Below, in pieces: positions 9,577-19,544 of a stretch of DNA of 64,000 bases. Source of the stretch: Paracoccaceae bacterium. Its GTDB lineage: Bacteria; Pseudomonadota; Alphaproteobacteria; Rhodobacterales; Rhodobacteraceae. Every line of letters begins with the position of its first letter. The stretch's first letter is position 1. The notes beneath the pieces are model-generated. The model did not search any database and was not told where the DNA came from. It worked only from the letters and a program-made list of their open reading frames with translations. The stretch spans positions 1 through 64,000 of the forward strand of contig JAGQRW010000001.1 of NCBI GenBank assembly GCA_020425085.1, given 5' to 3'. Position numbers and translations under genes: made by a program.

Positions 9577-10133
9577 GCACTTGCCTTCCACTTGATCGAG
9601 CAACCCATCGAAGCGATCTGATCGGTTGGTCCCTTGCCGGTTCTTGCCACCTCCTGCATGGCGAGAAACAGGTCGCGGCGCAGATCAGACGGCCCTTCAG
9701 ATTTGGTCGAAGCATCCAGCCGCCCGCGATACTGCAATTCATCCGCCGCATTGAAGCCAAAGAAATCCGGGGTGCAAACCGCATCATAGGCGCGTGCCAC
9801 CAGCTGACTTTCGTCGTAAAGATAAGGAAATCCGAAACCCTGTTCCTTTGCCATTTTCGCCATGTTGGCAAAGCTGTCTTCGGGATAAGTTGCGGCGTCA
9901 TTGGCGCTGATGGCGGCGACGCCGATGCCCAGGCTTTTCAACTCGCGCGCATCGCGGATAATTCGATCCAGCACCGCTAGAACATAAGGGCAGTGGTTGC
10001 AGATGAACATGATCAGCGTTCCATTCGGCCCGCGTATGTCATCCAGCGAGTAATTCCGGCCATCTGTAGCCGGAAGGGTAAATGGCGGTGCCTTCCAGCC
10101 GAAATCACAAACCGGGGGGATGGCTGCCATCAT
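9573..10133 (-). CDS. Thioredoxin-fold protein (AhpC/TSA-like)
   Basis: A 186-residue thioredoxin-fold protein. The redox motif is CNHCPY (Cys45 and Cys48), preceded by the hydrophobic strand LIMFI and the N-terminal beta-hairpin APPFTLPATDG typical of AhpC/TlpA-like proteins. No signal peptide is present, so it should be cytoplasmic. Alternative adjacent start codons exist (10131-10133 and 10128-10130), with AAGGAA upstream. The stop overlaps the phosphatase start by four bases. The family is common but its partner proteins are unknown; a role as a thiol peroxidase or disulfide reductase is inference. Confidence 0.85.
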   Translation of the reverse strand: MMAAIPPVCDFGWKAPPFTLPATDGRNYSLDDIRGPNGTLIMFICNHCPYVLAVLDRIIRDARELKSLGIGVAAISANDAATYPEDSFANMAKMAKEQGFGFPYLYDESQLVARAYDAVCTPDFFGFNAADELQYRGRLDASTKSEGPSDLRRDLFLAMQEVARTGKGPTDQIASMGCSIKWKASA

Positions 10134-10196
10134 GTGTTCCTTTCGATATCTATGCCGGCAAAAGCCAGATTTCGGTTAACTGGCGTGAAGGCCTGT

Positions 10197-12977
10197 CTAT
10201 TCCGCCGCCAGTCGGTCTTGCGCCTTTTCGACCCGTACCGCCGAGAACTTAAACTCCGGGATCTTGCCGTAGGGGTCAAGCGCCGGGTTGGTCAGGATAT
10301 TCGCCGCCGCCTCGACATAGGCAAAGGGCATGAAAACCATATCTTCGGCAATCGCCCGATCCGCCCGTGCCATCACGATGATCGAACCGCGTTTGGTGGT
10401 CAGCCGCAGCAAGCCGCCCGGTTCCACCCCAAGCCGCGCCAGCGTCTTTGGATGCAACGAACAGTTCGCCTCGGGTTCGACCGCGTCCAACACTCTGGAA
10501 CGTCTGGTCATCGAACCTGTATGCCAATGCTCCAACTGCCGTCCGGTGGTCAGGATCATCGGGAAATCGGGGCTTGGCACATCGTCTGGTGCAATCAGAT
10601 CGGCAGGCCGGAAATATGCCCGCCCCCCGGCGCGGGGGAACCCGTCGCCAAAAACGATCGACTGTCCGGGGTCAGTGGGGCTTAGCGATGGATAGGTGAC
10701 CGCCTCGGATTCCAGCCGCTCCCAGGTGATGTTGTCCAGCGATTTCATGCCGCGTTTCATCTCGGCAAAGATCTCGCTGGGATGGGTATAGTGCCAGTCA
10801 AGCCCAAGTCGCTTTGCCAGATCGACGATGATGACCCAATCTTCGCGTGCCTCACCTGGTGGTGGCAGCGCCGGACGACCCATCTGCACCTGACGGTTGG
10901 TATTGGTCACGGTGCCGGATTTTTCGGCAAACGCCGATGATGGCAGAATGACGTCGGCATAATTCGCGGTTTCCGTCAGGAAAATATCCTGCACCACCAG
11001 ATGTTCCAGTTTGGCAAGTGCCTTGCGGGCATGACCAACATCCGGATCCGACATGGCCGGATTTTCCCCCAGAACATACAGGCCGCGAATGTCACCTGCA
11101 TGCACCGCATCCATGATTTCAACCACGGTCAGGCCTTTTTCCGCACCGAAATCCACGTCCGATTGCCAGATCTCGTTAAAGGCCGAACGCACACCGTCAT
11201 CGGTGACGCTTTGGTAATCCGGCAGAAACATCGGCACCAATCCGGCATCGGATGCGCCCTGTACGTTGTTCTGCCCCCGCAAGGGATGCAACCCGGCACC
11301 GGGCTTGCCGATATTGCCGGTCATCAGGGCAAGGTTGATCAGGCAGCGTGAATTGTCGGTGCCGTGAATATGCTGGCTAACCCCCATACCCCAGAAAATC
11401 ATGCCCGCCTTGGCAGTGGCGAAATCCCGCGCCACCGCGCGCAGCTGTTCGGCGGGCACACCGCAAATATCTGCCATCGCCTCGGGGCTAAACCCTTTCA
11501 GGTGCGCCTTTTCGGCCTGCCAGTTTTCAGTGTGGCGAGCAATATAATCGGCGTCATATAGTCCCTCTTCGGCGATTACATGCATGATGGCGTTCAGCAT
11601 CGAAACATCGGTTCCGGGGCGAAACTGCACCCGATGGGTGGCAAACCGGCCAAGTCCGACACCGCGCGGATCCATCACGATCAGCTTGCCGCCGCGACGC
11701 GCGAACTGTTTGAAAAAGGTCGCGGCAACCGGATGGTTTTCAATCGGGTTGGCACCGATCACGATTGCCACATCGGCGTTTTCGATCTCGTTGAAGGTGG
11801 CGGTTACAGCACCCGAGCCGACATTCTCCATCAGGGCGGCAACGCTGGAGGCATGGCAAAGCCGGGTGCAGTGATCGACGTTGTTGTGGGCGAAACCCTG
11901 ACGGATCAGTTTTTGAAACAGATACGCCTCTTCATTGGTGCATTTGGCCGAACCGAACCCCGCCACAGATTTGCCGCCCCGCGTATCGCGCAGCGACGCC
12001 AGACCTGAAGCGGCAACACGCATCGCCTCATCCCAGCTTGCTTCGCGGAAATGCGTGAACGGGTTGGCGGGATCGACATTCAGCCCCTTGGCGGGCGCAT
12101 CCTCGCGCCGGATCAGGGGTTTCAACAGGCGGTGCGGGTGGTGAATATAGTCAAACCCGAACCGTCCCTTGACGCAAAGACGCCCCTGGTTCGCCGGGCC
12201 GTCCAGGCCATCGACATAGCGGATCTGACCATCCTTGACCTTCAGCGATATCTGACAGCCCACCCCACAGAACGGACAGACCGAGGCGACCTCGTGGTCA
12301 AAATCCATGCTGTCGCCGATTTCGGCCGCGTCCAGCACGCTGGCCTCCATGAACGCGCCGGTCGGACAGGCTTGTACGCATTCACCACAGGCCACACAGG
12401 TGGATGCGCCCATCGGATCATTCAGGTCAAACACCGGATAGGATGAATGCCCCCGCCCGGCCATGCCGATCACATCGTTGACCTGCACCTCGCGGCAGGC
12501 GCGAACACACAGGCCACATTGGATGCAAGCATCCAGATTGATCCGCATGGCGATATGGCTGCCATCCAGCACCGGCACCTGCGCCGCCTCCAACGCCGGA
12601 AAACGGCTGGTGGACAGGCCGGTATCAGCGGCGGTTTGCCAGAAATGCGATGAACGGTCATGCGCGACCTCCTGCGCTGGCTGATCCGCCAGCAACAGTT
12701 CAACCACCATCTTGCGCGCCGATTTCGCCCTTGCGCTGTCGGTGGTCACCTCCATCGCTTCACTTGGCTGTCGGATGCAGGACGCCGCCAACACCCGCTC
12801 ACCGGCGATTTCCACCATACAGGCACGGCAGTTACCATCGGCGCGATAACCCTTGGCGGTAGAATGGCACAGATGTGGAATATCCGTGCCTTCGCGCCGG
12901 GCAACCTGCCAGATGCTTTCACCCGGTCCGGCGACAACATCGCGGCCATCCAGCTTGAACCTGATTTCGCCTGTCAC
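10197..12977 (-). CDS. fdhF: Formate dehydrogenase alpha subunit, molybdenum/tungsten type
   Basis: A 926-residue molybdopterin oxidoreductase that oxidises formate to CO2. Domains in order: a [2Fe-2S] ferredoxin domain (Cys37, 50, 53, 67), two [4Fe-4S] motifs (CIQCGLCVRAC at 151-161, CVACGECVQAC at 194-204), then the bis-MGD domain with CPFCGVGC at 234-241. The catalytic residue is a cysteine, Cys374 in DHCTRLCHASS, followed by His375, so no selenocysteine is needed. Lys270 lies in CVKGRFG. GTG 12975-12977 is the start, with AGGAGG seven bases upstream. This FdsA-like architecture normally works with FdsB/FdsG diaphorase subunits, but none is encoded nearby. Confidence 0.93.
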   Translation of the reverse strand: MTGEIRFKLDGRDVVAGPGESIWQVARREGTDIPHLCHSTAKGYRADGNCRACMVEIAGERVLAASCIRQPSEAMEVTTDSARAKSARKMVVELLLADQPAQEVAHDRSSHFWQTAADTGLSTSRFPALEAAQVPVLDGSHIAMRINLDACIQCGLCVRACREVQVNDVIGMAGRGHSSYPVFDLNDPMGASTCVACGECVQACPTGAFMEASVLDAAEIGDSMDFDHEVASVCPFCGVGCQISLKVKDGQIRYVDGLDGPANQGRLCVKGRFGFDYIHHPHRLLKPLIRREDAPAKGLNVDPANPFTHFREASWDEAMRVAASGLASLRDTRGGKSVAGFGSAKCTNEEAYLFQKLIRQGFAHNNVDHCTRLCHASSVAALMENVGSGAVTATFNEIENADVAIVIGANPIENHPVAATFFKQFARRGGKLIVMDPRGVGLGRFATHRVQFRPGTDVSMLNAIMHVIAEEGLYDADYIARHTENWQAEKAHLKGFSPEAMADICGVPAEQLRAVARDFATAKAGMIFWGMGVSQHIHGTDNSRCLINLALMTGNIGKPGAGLHPLRGQNNVQGASDAGLVPMFLPDYQSVTDDGVRSAFNEIWQSDVDFGAEKGLTVVEIMDAVHAGDIRGLYVLGENPAMSDPDVGHARKALAKLEHLVVQDIFLTETANYADVILPSSAFAEKSGTVTNTNRQVQMGRPALPPPGEAREDWVIIVDLAKRLGLDWHYTHPSEIFAEMKRGMKSLDNITWERLESEAVTYPSLSPTDPGQSIVFGDGFPRAGGRAYFRPADLIAPDDVPSPDFPMILTTGRQLEHWHTGSMTRRSRVLDAVEPEANCSLHPKTLARLGVEPGGLLRLTTKRGSIIVMARADRAIAEDMVFMPFAYVEAAANILTNPALDPYGKIPEFKFSAVRVEKAQDRLAAE

Positions 12978-13153
12978 GGACCTGCCTCCTGCGGGATTGA
13001 TGCCTTGAACCTTGTTTAGACCACAGCCGGGGTTCTGATGAAACCGGATTCCCGACACTAGACCCGTCATTTCCGCCCCAAACCGCGACACCACGCGGGG
13101 ATTGGCAAGCCCTGCCCGCTTCGCTACATCGGAATGCAAACGAAGGGACGACC
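12978..13153. promoter_or_regulatory. Divergent intergenic region between fdhF and the saccharopine dehydrogenase gene
   Basis: A 176-base spacer separating two divergent start codons, so it must contain promoters for both directions. It carries the strong AGGAGG ribosome site of fdhF. I see no clear palindrome or sigma70 box that I would defend. Confidence 0.5.
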
Positions 13154-14221
13154 ATGCCGCCACATCTCTGGATTCGCGCCGAACAGCGCAATAGTGAACA
13201 ACGCGTCGGTGTAACACCCGATGGCGTGCGGCAACTCATGGCAGCCGGGTTTCGGATGACGGTTGAAGAGTCATCCTGCCGAGCCATCCCGATTGACGAA
13301 TACCAGAAAACCGGCTGCGAGATCGCCCTTGAAAATAGCTGGCCACAGGCACCGCAGGGCGCGATCATCCTTGGCCTGAAGGAACTGCCCGAAGATGGCA
13401 CCCCCCTGATCCACCGCCACATCATGTTCGGCCACGCCTTCAAGGGGCAGGCTGATGGACCGGCATTGCTGGCGCGGTTTCGCCAGGGCGGTGGCGCACT
13501 GTACGATCTGGAATACCTGACGGAAGAAAGCGGTCGCCGGGTTGCTGCATTCGGCTATTGGGCCGGTTTCGCCGGGGCGGCGGTGGCGATGAAGGTCTGG
13601 GCGGCGCAACAGGCGGGCGATTTGCCGGGACCAGCACGGATCGACGCCTATGCCAACAAGAACGCGTTGCTGGCCGAACTGGCCGGCGATCTGGCCGCTG
13701 GTATTGGTAACGGAGCCAAGCCACCCCGCGCCATCATCATAGGCGCAAACGGCAGGGTCGGCACCGGGGCCGGGGATTTGCTGGCCGAAATGGGGTTGGA
13801 AATCACCCGCTGGGACATGGCCGAAACCGCATCAGGCGGACCATTCCCGGAAATCCTGAGCCATGAAATTTTCGTCAACTGTGTACTGGCGATGCCGGGG
13901 ATTCCGGTGTTTGTTCCAAAATCAGCGATTACCGCTGAACGCAAGCTTAGCGTGATTGCCGATATCTCCTGCGACCCCAACAGCGCCTATAACCCGATCC
14001 CGATCTATACCCACGCCACCAGTTTCGCCGATCCGGTCATCCGGGTTGCCGCAAACCCCAAACTTGACGTGACCGCGATTGACAATCTGCCATCCCTGTT
14101 ACCACTGGAAAGCAGTCAGGATTACGCCGCACAGCTTTTGCCTTCGCTGAAAACGCTTGACCAGATCAACAGCGGCGTCTGGGCTCGCGCCCGCGCCATC
14201 TTTGACAAACACACCGCCTGA
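13154..14221 (+). CDS. Saccharopine dehydrogenase (NAD+, L-lysine-forming), Lys1-like
   Basis: A 355-residue enzyme resembling fungal Lys1, which interconverts saccharopine with lysine plus 2-oxoglutarate. It has the alanine-dehydrogenase-like fold: an N-terminal domain with RAEQRNSEQRVGVTPDG, then GLKELP (Lys76) and FGHAFKGQ (His94). These correspond to the catalytic lysine and histidine of the yeast enzyme as I recall it. The Rossmann segment is IIIGANGRVGTGAGD. The start ATG follows GAAGGG. The Lys9-like gene begins 10 bases after the stop, so the two enzymes form an operon. Because dapB in this window indicates lysine synthesis via diaminopimelate, I infer lysine degradation. Confidence 0.87.
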   Translation: MPPHLWIRAEQRNSEQRVGVTPDGVRQLMAAGFRMTVEESSCRAIPIDEYQKTGCEIALENSWPQAPQGAIILGLKELPEDGTPLIHRHIMFGHAFKGQADGPALLARFRQGGGALYDLEYLTEESGRRVAAFGYWAGFAGAAVAMKVWAAQQAGDLPGPARIDAYANKNALLAELAGDLAAGIGNGAKPPRAIIIGANGRVGTGAGDLLAEMGLEITRWDMAETASGGPFPEILSHEIFVNCVLAMPGIPVFVPKSAITAERKLSVIADISCDPNSAYNPIPIYTHATSFADPVIRVAANPKLDVTAIDNLPSLLPLESSQDYAAQLLPSLKTLDQINSGVWARARAIFDKHTA

Positions 14222-14231
14222 AAGGAAAACC

Positions 14232-15380
14232 ATGTCCAACATCCACTGGGTCGGCACCGGCCTTTCCGCCATTCCCGGCCTTCGCCGCCTGATTGCCCGC
14301 CACCCTGACCTGACCGTCTGGAACCGATCGACTGCCAAGGCAAGTGCTGCCATTGGCGATATAACCGAACGGATCCGCGCCTTCTCGATGGACGATATCG
14401 CGGCCTCGCTGGCACCGGGTGATGTGCTGATTTCGATGCTGCCGGGGGACTGGCATGTGCCGTTGGCGGAACTTTGTCTGACCAAGGGTGCAAATTTCGT
14501 CAGCTCCAGTTATATCGCACCGGAAATGCAGGCACTGGATCAGCGCGCCAATGCGGCAGGTTTGTGTCTGGTGAACGAGGTCGGCCTTGACCCCGGCATT
14601 GATCACGTCATGGCGCATTGGCTGGTGGCCGATTACCGCGCCAGCAAGGCGTATGACCCCATCGCCGATATCAGCTTCATTTCCTATTGCGGTGGAGTGC
14701 CGAAATATGAAAACCCATTTCGCTATAAATTCAGCTGGTCGCCGCTTGGCGTGCTGAAAGCGCTGAAATCGCCGTCCCGGTCCATCGCTGACCATAAGGA
14801 ACTCAAGGTTGCACGACCATGGGATGCCATCAGCCACTACCTTGCCCCGCTGGCGAATGATGAGGATTTTGAGGTTTACCCAAACCGCGACTCTATCCCC
14901 TTCATCAAGGAATACGGTTTTGACCCCGCCTGGCCGGTGAAACAATTCGTGCGCGGCACGTTAAGGCTGAACGGCTGGTCCAAGTCCTGGGCCGGAGTCT
15001 TTGCCGAGGTGGAAACGCTGAAAGGTGAAGCTGGGGATGCCCGTCTGGTGGAAATGTCCAAACAGTTCTGGTCCGACAACGCCTATGAAGAAGGTGAGCC
15101 GGATCGGGTGATCCTGTGTGTATCGCTCAAGGCGGAAAAGGACGGGCATGCGATCTATCACAAGACCTGGTCGATGGACGCATTCGGTAATGAAAACGGC
15201 ACCGCAATGGCCCAACTTGTGTCGATTCCGGTATCATTGGCGGTCGAGGCGGTTCTAGCTGGTGAAATCCCAGCCGGCGTCAGCGCCGCCCCCTCATCAC
15301 CCGAACTTGTCAAGCGGTGGATGGATACGGTTGGCGGTATTGCCCAGCATCTTGAAATCGTCGATCACACCGCCAGATAA
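14232..15380 (+). CDS. Saccharopine dehydrogenase (L-glutamate-forming), Lys9-like
   Basis: A 382-residue protein of the saccharopine reductase family. It should oxidise saccharopine to glutamate plus 2-aminoadipate semialdehyde, completing the two-step lysine transamination started by the upstream gene. The Rossmann motif GTGLSAIPGLRRL is at the N-terminus, and the region NEVGLDPGIDHVMAH is characteristic of the family. I chose ATG 14232 because AAAGGAAAA precedes it directly, and a longer frame from 14157 would run back into the Lys1-like gene. The HMA-domain gene starts 20 bases downstream and may be co-transcribed. Confidence 0.88.
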   Translation: MSNIHWVGTGLSAIPGLRRLIARHPDLTVWNRSTAKASAAIGDITERIRAFSMDDIAASLAPGDVLISMLPGDWHVPLAELCLTKGANFVSSSYIAPEMQALDQRANAAGLCLVNEVGLDPGIDHVMAHWLVADYRASKAYDPIADISFISYCGGVPKYENPFRYKFSWSPLGVLKALKSPSRSIADHKELKVARPWDAISHYLAPLANDEDFEVYPNRDSIPFIKEYGFDPAWPVKQFVRGTLRLNGWSKSWAGVFAEVETLKGEAGDARLVEMSKQFWSDNAYEEGEPDRVILCVSLKAEKDGHAIYHKTWSMDAFGNENGTAMAQLVSIPVSLAVEAVLAGEIPAGVSAAPSSPELVKRWMDTVGGIAQHLEIVDHTAR

Positions 15381-15400
15381 TTAAAGAAAGGAATTGAACC

Positions 15401-15601
15401 ATGATCCTGCTGAACGTACCCGACATGTCCTGTGGCCACTGCAAATCAGCGGTGGAAAACGCCATAAAGGCGGTTGATCCCGCCGCCGAAATCACCGTTG
15501 ACGTCGACACCAAGACGGTCCGCATCCCGGAAAATATTGACACGGCTGCGGTTCTGGCGGCCATGAAAAACGCAGGCTATCCGGCAGAAATACGCGGCTG
15601 A
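15401..15601 (+). CDS. Heavy-metal-associated (HMA) domain protein, CopZ-like
   Basis: A 66-residue single-domain metallochaperone-like protein. The metal site is MSCGHC (Cys11 and Cys14) after the first beta strand, followed by the helix SAVENAIKAVDP and the C-terminal GYPAEI, the usual ferredoxin-like HMA fold. Such proteins carry Cu(I) to P-type ATPases. An AAAGGAA site lies 7-13 bases before the ATG. No copper ATPase is present in the window, so its partner is encoded elsewhere, and its position behind the saccharopine genes looks incidental. Confidence 0.88.
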   Translation: MILLNVPDMSCGHCKSAVENAIKAVDPAAEITVDVDTKTVRIPENIDTAAVLAAMKNAGYPAEIRG

Positions 15602-15708
15602 AGCGAACGGTCAAGCGGGCAGGCAGAAACCTACCTTTCCGGCCCAAGCCGTGCTATCATCCAGCCGGTTATCTGGCCGGCTGGCCCTATGCAGAAAGCA
15701 CGCATTTC

Positions 15709-15954
15709 ATGATCAAGCAAAGCTTTCCGATTGCGAAAATCCATGTGCCGGTGAAACGGGCCAAAACCCTTGATCCGGACAAGGTTGAAGCCATCGCCGA
15801 AAGCATTCTGGAACAGGGGCAAACCACACCAATTCGCCTTCGCGCCGACGGTGATCGGTTCGTGCTGATCGAAGGTCTGCACCGGCTGGAGGCGATGAAG
15901 GCATTGGGGGAAGACATGATCGAAGGCTATCAGGTTCACGCTCAACTGCACTGA
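15709..15954 (+). CDS. Small ParB N-terminal domain-like protein
   Basis: An 81-residue protein consisting only of a ParB/Srx-type N-terminal domain. The visible features are DPDKVEAIAESILEQGQTTP and the motif EGLHRLEAMKALG, which matches the G-x-H-R signature that binds a nucleotide phosphate in ParB and sulfiredoxin. It lacks the DNA-binding helix-turn-helix of real ParB, and no ParA gene is nearby, so I do not call it a partition protein. A stand-alone nucleotide-binding or sulfiredoxin-like role is possible. It converges on rluE with 12 bases between stops. Confidence 0.72.
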   Translation: MIKQSFPIAKIHVPVKRAKTLDPDKVEAIAESILEQGQTTPIRLRADGDRFVLIEGLHRLEAMKALGEDMIEGYQVHAQLH

Positions 15955-15966
15955 ACCTGAAAAGCG

Positions 15967-16509
15967 TCAAACCTCGCGCCACTCCCCCGGCCCAAGCCCT
16001 TCAAGCGACCATTGCCCGACGCGGATGCGGATCAGCCTTAGTGTCGGACATCCGACTGCTGCCGTCATCCTACGGATCTGCCGGTTCCGCCCTTCGGTAA
16101 TGCTGATTTCCAGCCAACTATCCGGAACCGACTTGCGAACTCTTATCGGCGGATCCCGCTGCCAAAGATCATCAGGCGGCGGAGTTTCAGCCACCTTCGC
16201 CGGTGCGGTCATGCCGTCCTTTAGCCGGATTCCCTGCCGCAGATTTTCAAGCGCAGCCTCAGACGGCACACCTTCAACCTGCACCAGATAGGCCTTTTCC
16301 AGCTTGTGTCGCGGCGTGGTAATTTGCGCCTGCAATCGACCGTCATCGGTCAGAACCAGCAAGCCTTCGCTGTCCTTATCCAGCCTTCCGGCGGCATAAA
16401 CGTCGGGCAAGTCGATGAACTCTGCCAGCGTGCGCGTGCCGGGATTGCCGCCATCGGTGAACTGCGACAGGACACCGAAAGGCTTGTTGAACAGGATCAC
16501 CCTTGCCAT
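15967..16509 (-). CDS. rluE: 23S rRNA pseudouridine synthase, RluE-like
   Basis: A 180-residue pseudouridine synthase of the RsuA/RluE group, lacking the N-terminal S4 domain, as is usual for RluE, which modifies a uridine in 23S rRNA domain V. The catalytic aspartate is Asp44 in [11 protein letters not shown]; the second family motif is [10 protein letters not shown] near residue 136. The N-terminal [12 protein letters not shown] is the typical motif I. It follows rmuC in the same direction by five bases. RsuA or RluF activity cannot be fully excluded, but the missing S4 domain and the length favour RluE. Confidence 0.88.
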   Translation of the reverse strand: MARVILFNKPFGVLSQFTDGGNPGTRTLAEFIDLPDVYAAGRLDKDSEGLLVLTDDGRLQAQITTPRHKLEKAYLVQVEGVPSEAALENLRQGIRLKDGMTAPAKVAETPPPDDLWQRDPPIRVRKSVPDSWLEISITEGRNRQIRRMTAAVGCPTLRLIRIRVGQWSLEGLGPGEWREV

Positions 16510-16514
16510 GGCGG

Positions 16515-17678
16515 TTAATCCGATTTCGTTTCCAGTCGCACGATCTTGTCGGCGGAAACCTCGGGCACCTCTTCAAAATCGAAATTGTCAAGCTTGCGGG
16601 CGCGGTTTCCGGCCTTGGTGGCGGAAATCTTGATTTCCTCAATATCCTTGGCGGCCTGTCCGAAATGCCGGTCAAGGTTGCCAACACGATCGCCCAGACG
16701 TTCAACGTCCTTGTATAACGCGCCGAGTTCCCGGCGGATCGCGCCTGCCTGTTCGCGCATCCTTGCGTCTTTCATCACTGCGCGCATGGTGTTGAGGGTC
16801 GCCATGCAGGTGGTCGGCGATACGATCCAGACCCGCGCAGCAAACCCTTCGCGCACCACATCGCCAAAATTGGCGTGCAACTCGGCATAGACCGCCTCGG
16901 ACGGCAGGAATAACAACGCGCCTTCAGCGGTTTCCCCTTCGATAATGTAACGATCAGAAATTGCCCTGATATGCGCCCGAACAGCGGCCCGCATCTGACG
17001 CGACGCCTCGACCTTCTGCGTCGGGGTGACGGCCCGGTATAACGCCTCATACGCCTCAAGCGGGAACTTGCTGTCGATGACGATCGGTCCCGGTGGGTTG
17101 GGCAGATGCACCAGACAATCGGCCCGCTTGCCGTTACTAAGGGTCGCCTGAAAGGTATAGGCATCGGCGGGCAATGCCTTGGTCACGATATCATTTAGCT
17201 GAATTTCACCAAATGCGCCACGGGTTTGCTTGTTCGACAGAATGTCCTGCAACGATAAAACATCGCCGGAAAGCTTTTCAATATTGGTCTGGGCGCGGTC
17301 GATGGTCGCCAGACGTTCCTGCAATTCAGTCAACGAGCGCGTGGTCTTGACGCTGTTGCCATGCAGGCTTTCGCTGATGCCGCGCTGCACCTCGGCCAGA
17401 CGCAGTTCCATGGTCTGGATCATCCGTGTCTGGGCGTCGGATTGCCCGTCCACCACGGTTTTCAGACCGCCAAACAGCTGATGCTGGCCGTCGGACAGCC
17501 CGCGTACGGTTTCACCCAGCAGCATCATCTGCTGCATTACCGGCTCCGACGCATGGACCGAACGGCGAGTGCCGCGCAAAATCACCAGAATAAGCACAAG
17601 CAACAACACTCCGACCACGCCAAGGCCCAGAATAACCGGATCGCTGAAATCAAGTGTCGCGCCGCCAATCTCTATCAT
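16515..17678 (-). CDS. rmuC: DNA recombination protein RmuC
   Basis: A 387-residue RmuC homologue, a nuclease-fold protein that limits recombination at short inverted repeats. One membrane anchor lies near residues 12-35, then a long coiled-coil region (about 40-150), then the conserved domain with [13 protein letters not shown] and [17 protein letters not shown]. The start at 17676-17678 overlaps the mutL stop by four bases (ATGA). An earlier in-frame start at 17747 would run into mutL and was rejected. The mutL-rmuC-rluE order suggests one repair and translation-maintenance operon. Confidence 0.9.
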   Translation of the reverse strand: MIEIGGATLDFSDPVILGLGVVGVLLLVLILVILRGTRRSVHASEPVMQQMMLLGETVRGLSDGQHQLFGGLKTVVDGQSDAQTRMIQTMELRLAEVQRGISESLHGNSVKTTRSLTELQERLATIDRAQTNIEKLSGDVLSLQDILSNKQTRGAFGEIQLNDIVTKALPADAYTFQATLSNGKRADCLVHLPNPPGPIVIDSKFPLEAYEALYRAVTPTQKVEASRQMRAAVRAHIRAISDRYIIEGETAEGALLFLPSEAVYAELHANFGDVVREGFAARVWIVSPTTCMATLNTMRAVMKDARMREQAGAIRRELGALYKDVERLGDRVGNLDRHFGQAAKDIEEIKISATKAGNRARKLDNFDFEEVPEVSADKIVRLETKSD

Positions 17679-19501
17679 GTCCGCCCGAACAACCTTTCGA
17701 TATCGCCAAGTTTCAGTTCCACATAGGTCGGTCTGCCGTGATTGCACTGGCCGGAATGCGGCGTTGCCTCCATCTCGCGCAACAGCGCGTTCATCTCGTC
17801 GGCGCTCATCCGGCGACCGGAACGGATTGAGCCGTGACAGGCAATGCGGCTGAGGATCGCCTCGATCCGTTCGGCCACCGATTGCGACTGGCCAAGATCG
17901 GCCAGTTCATCGACGATATCGCTGATCATCCCGGCCGCGTTGATAACGCCCAAAATGGCGGGGGTTTCGCGCACGCAAATGGCGCTGCCGCCGAACGGTT
18001 CGATCACCAGACCAAGCCGTGTCAGATCATCGGCTGCGGTCAGCACCAATTCCGCATCACCTGCGGATAATTCCACGATTTCCGGGATCAATAGCGCCTG
18101 CGATCTGACCCCGTGTTCCGCCATCTGCCGTTTCAGCCGCTCATAAACCAGCCGCTCATGCGCCGCGTGCTGATCGACGATCACCATGCCATCAGCGGTC
18201 TGCGCAACGATGTAATTCTCATGCAACTGCGCACGCGCTGCACCAAGGGGTGCATCGGGTGGCGGCGGTGTGGTTTCCGGCTCGACCCGCCCGAAAACCG
18301 CGCCGGTTTCGGCAAAACCTGTGGACTCGGCCTGCCAACCACCGCGCAATCCTGAAGATGAGGGTCGATCCATCTGATAGACCCGCGCATCACCAACGGG
18401 TTCAGGCCGAAACGCGCCCAGTGTGGCGCCGGCAATGGTGCTCGAGGCGCGATGCCCGGCCTCGGCCAATGCATGGCGGATTGCCGATACGATCAGACCA
18501 CGCGCAATGCCGGGTTCGCGGAACCTGACCTCGGCCTTGGCGGGATGAACGTTGACATCCACCCGATCAGGCGCACATTCCAAAAACAGCGCTGCCGCCG
18601 GATGCCGGTCACGGCTAAGAAAATCCGCATAGGCACCGCGCAGCGCCCCGATCAGCAACTTGTCACGCACCGGGCGACCGTTCACGAACAGAAACTGCGC
18701 CACCGCCGCGCCGCGCGAATAGGTTGGCAAGGCGGCATAACCGGTCAGCGACATGCCGTCACGTTCCGCATCTATCGGCATAGCGTTTTCCGCAAATTCC
18801 GCCCCCAACACCTGCCGCAGCCGCGCATGCATCGCGTCAAACAGATCACCACCGGTGGCATCGGCGCGGAACACCACGCGGCCACCGCCCGAACTGGCAT
18901 CCGTCAGGGTAAAGGCCACCGTCGGTTCGGCCATCGCCAGCCGTTTCACCACGTCGTTGATCGCTTGTGCTTCGGCCCGGTCGCTACGCAGGAACTTCAG
19001 CCGCGCCGGTGTGGCGTGAAACAGATCGCGCAACTCAACCACCGTGCCATGGCCAAGGGCTGCCGGTTTCACCGGCCCCATCCTGCCACCTTCAACTGCA
19101 ATCATCGCCGCATGCCCCGACCCCCGCGCGCGTGAGGTTATCGTCAGCCGCCCGACTGCGCCGAGTGACGGCAATGCCTCGCCGCGAAATCCGAAGGAGT
19201 GGATGTTCAACAGATCACTGCCGTCGATTTTTGATGTCGCATGCCGCGCCAGCGCCAGTGCCAACTGATCTTCGGCAATACCGCAACCATCGTCGGTGAC
19301 GCGGATCAGGGTCTTGCCGCCATCGGCATAGACGATATCAACCCGCCTGGCCCCGGCATCCAGCGCGTTTTCCACCAGTTCCTTGATCGCCGAGGCGGGA
19401 CGTTCCACCACCTCGCCCGCAGCGATACGGTTGACGGCGGATTCGTCAAGCTGCCGGATTACCGGCGTTTCTTCGCCTATATTGCGTTTGGTATGGGCCA
19501 T
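17675..19501 (-). CDS. mutL: DNA mismatch repair protein MutL
   Basis: A 608-residue mismatch-repair protein. The N-terminal GHKL ATPase has the motifs [17 protein letters not shown] and [13 protein letters not shown]. The C-terminal domain contains [12 protein letters not shown], which fits the DQHA(x)2E(x)4E endonuclease motif, plus [10 protein letters not shown] and CNHGRPT, the other metal-site elements. It is therefore a nicking MutL, consistent with a bacterium without MutH. The start ATG at 19499-19501 leaves 43 bases to the upstream peptidase gene. The proline-rich linker between the domains is around residues 370-430. Confidence 0.95.
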   Translation of the reverse strand: MAHTKRNIGEETPVIRQLDESAVNRIAAGEVVERPASAIKELVENALDAGARRVDIVYADGGKTLIRVTDDGCGIAEDQLALALARHATSKIDGSDLLNIHSFGFRGEALPSLGAVGRLTITSRARGSGHAAMIAVEGGRMGPVKPAALGHGTVVELRDLFHATPARLKFLRSDRAEAQAINDVVKRLAMAEPTVAFTLTDASSGGGRVVFRADATGGDLFDAMHARLRQVLGAEFAENAMPIDAERDGMSLTGYAALPTYSRGAAVAQFLFVNGRPVRDKLLIGALRGAYADFLSRDRHPAAALFLECAPDRVDVNVHPAKAEVRFREPGIARGLIVSAIRHALAEAGHRASSTIAGATLGAFRPEPVGDARVYQMDRPSSSGLRGGWQAESTGFAETGAVFGRVEPETTPPPPDAPLGAARAQLHENYIVAQTADGMVIVDQHAAHERLVYERLKRQMAEHGVRSQALLIPEIVELSAGDAELVLTAADDLTRLGLVIEPFGGSAICVRETPAILGVINAAGMISDIVDELADLGQSQSVAERIEAILSRIACHGSIRSGRRMSADEMNALLREMEATPHSGQCNHGRPTYVELKLGDIERLFGRT

Positions 19502-19544
19502 ACCACAAGGATTAGCACAGCATCCCCCGATTCGACCATTGGTG

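Noticed and set aside
10197-12977. Formate dehydrogenase using selenocysteine
   Set aside because: The position is an ordinary cysteine codon (Cys374) and there is no in-frame TGA.
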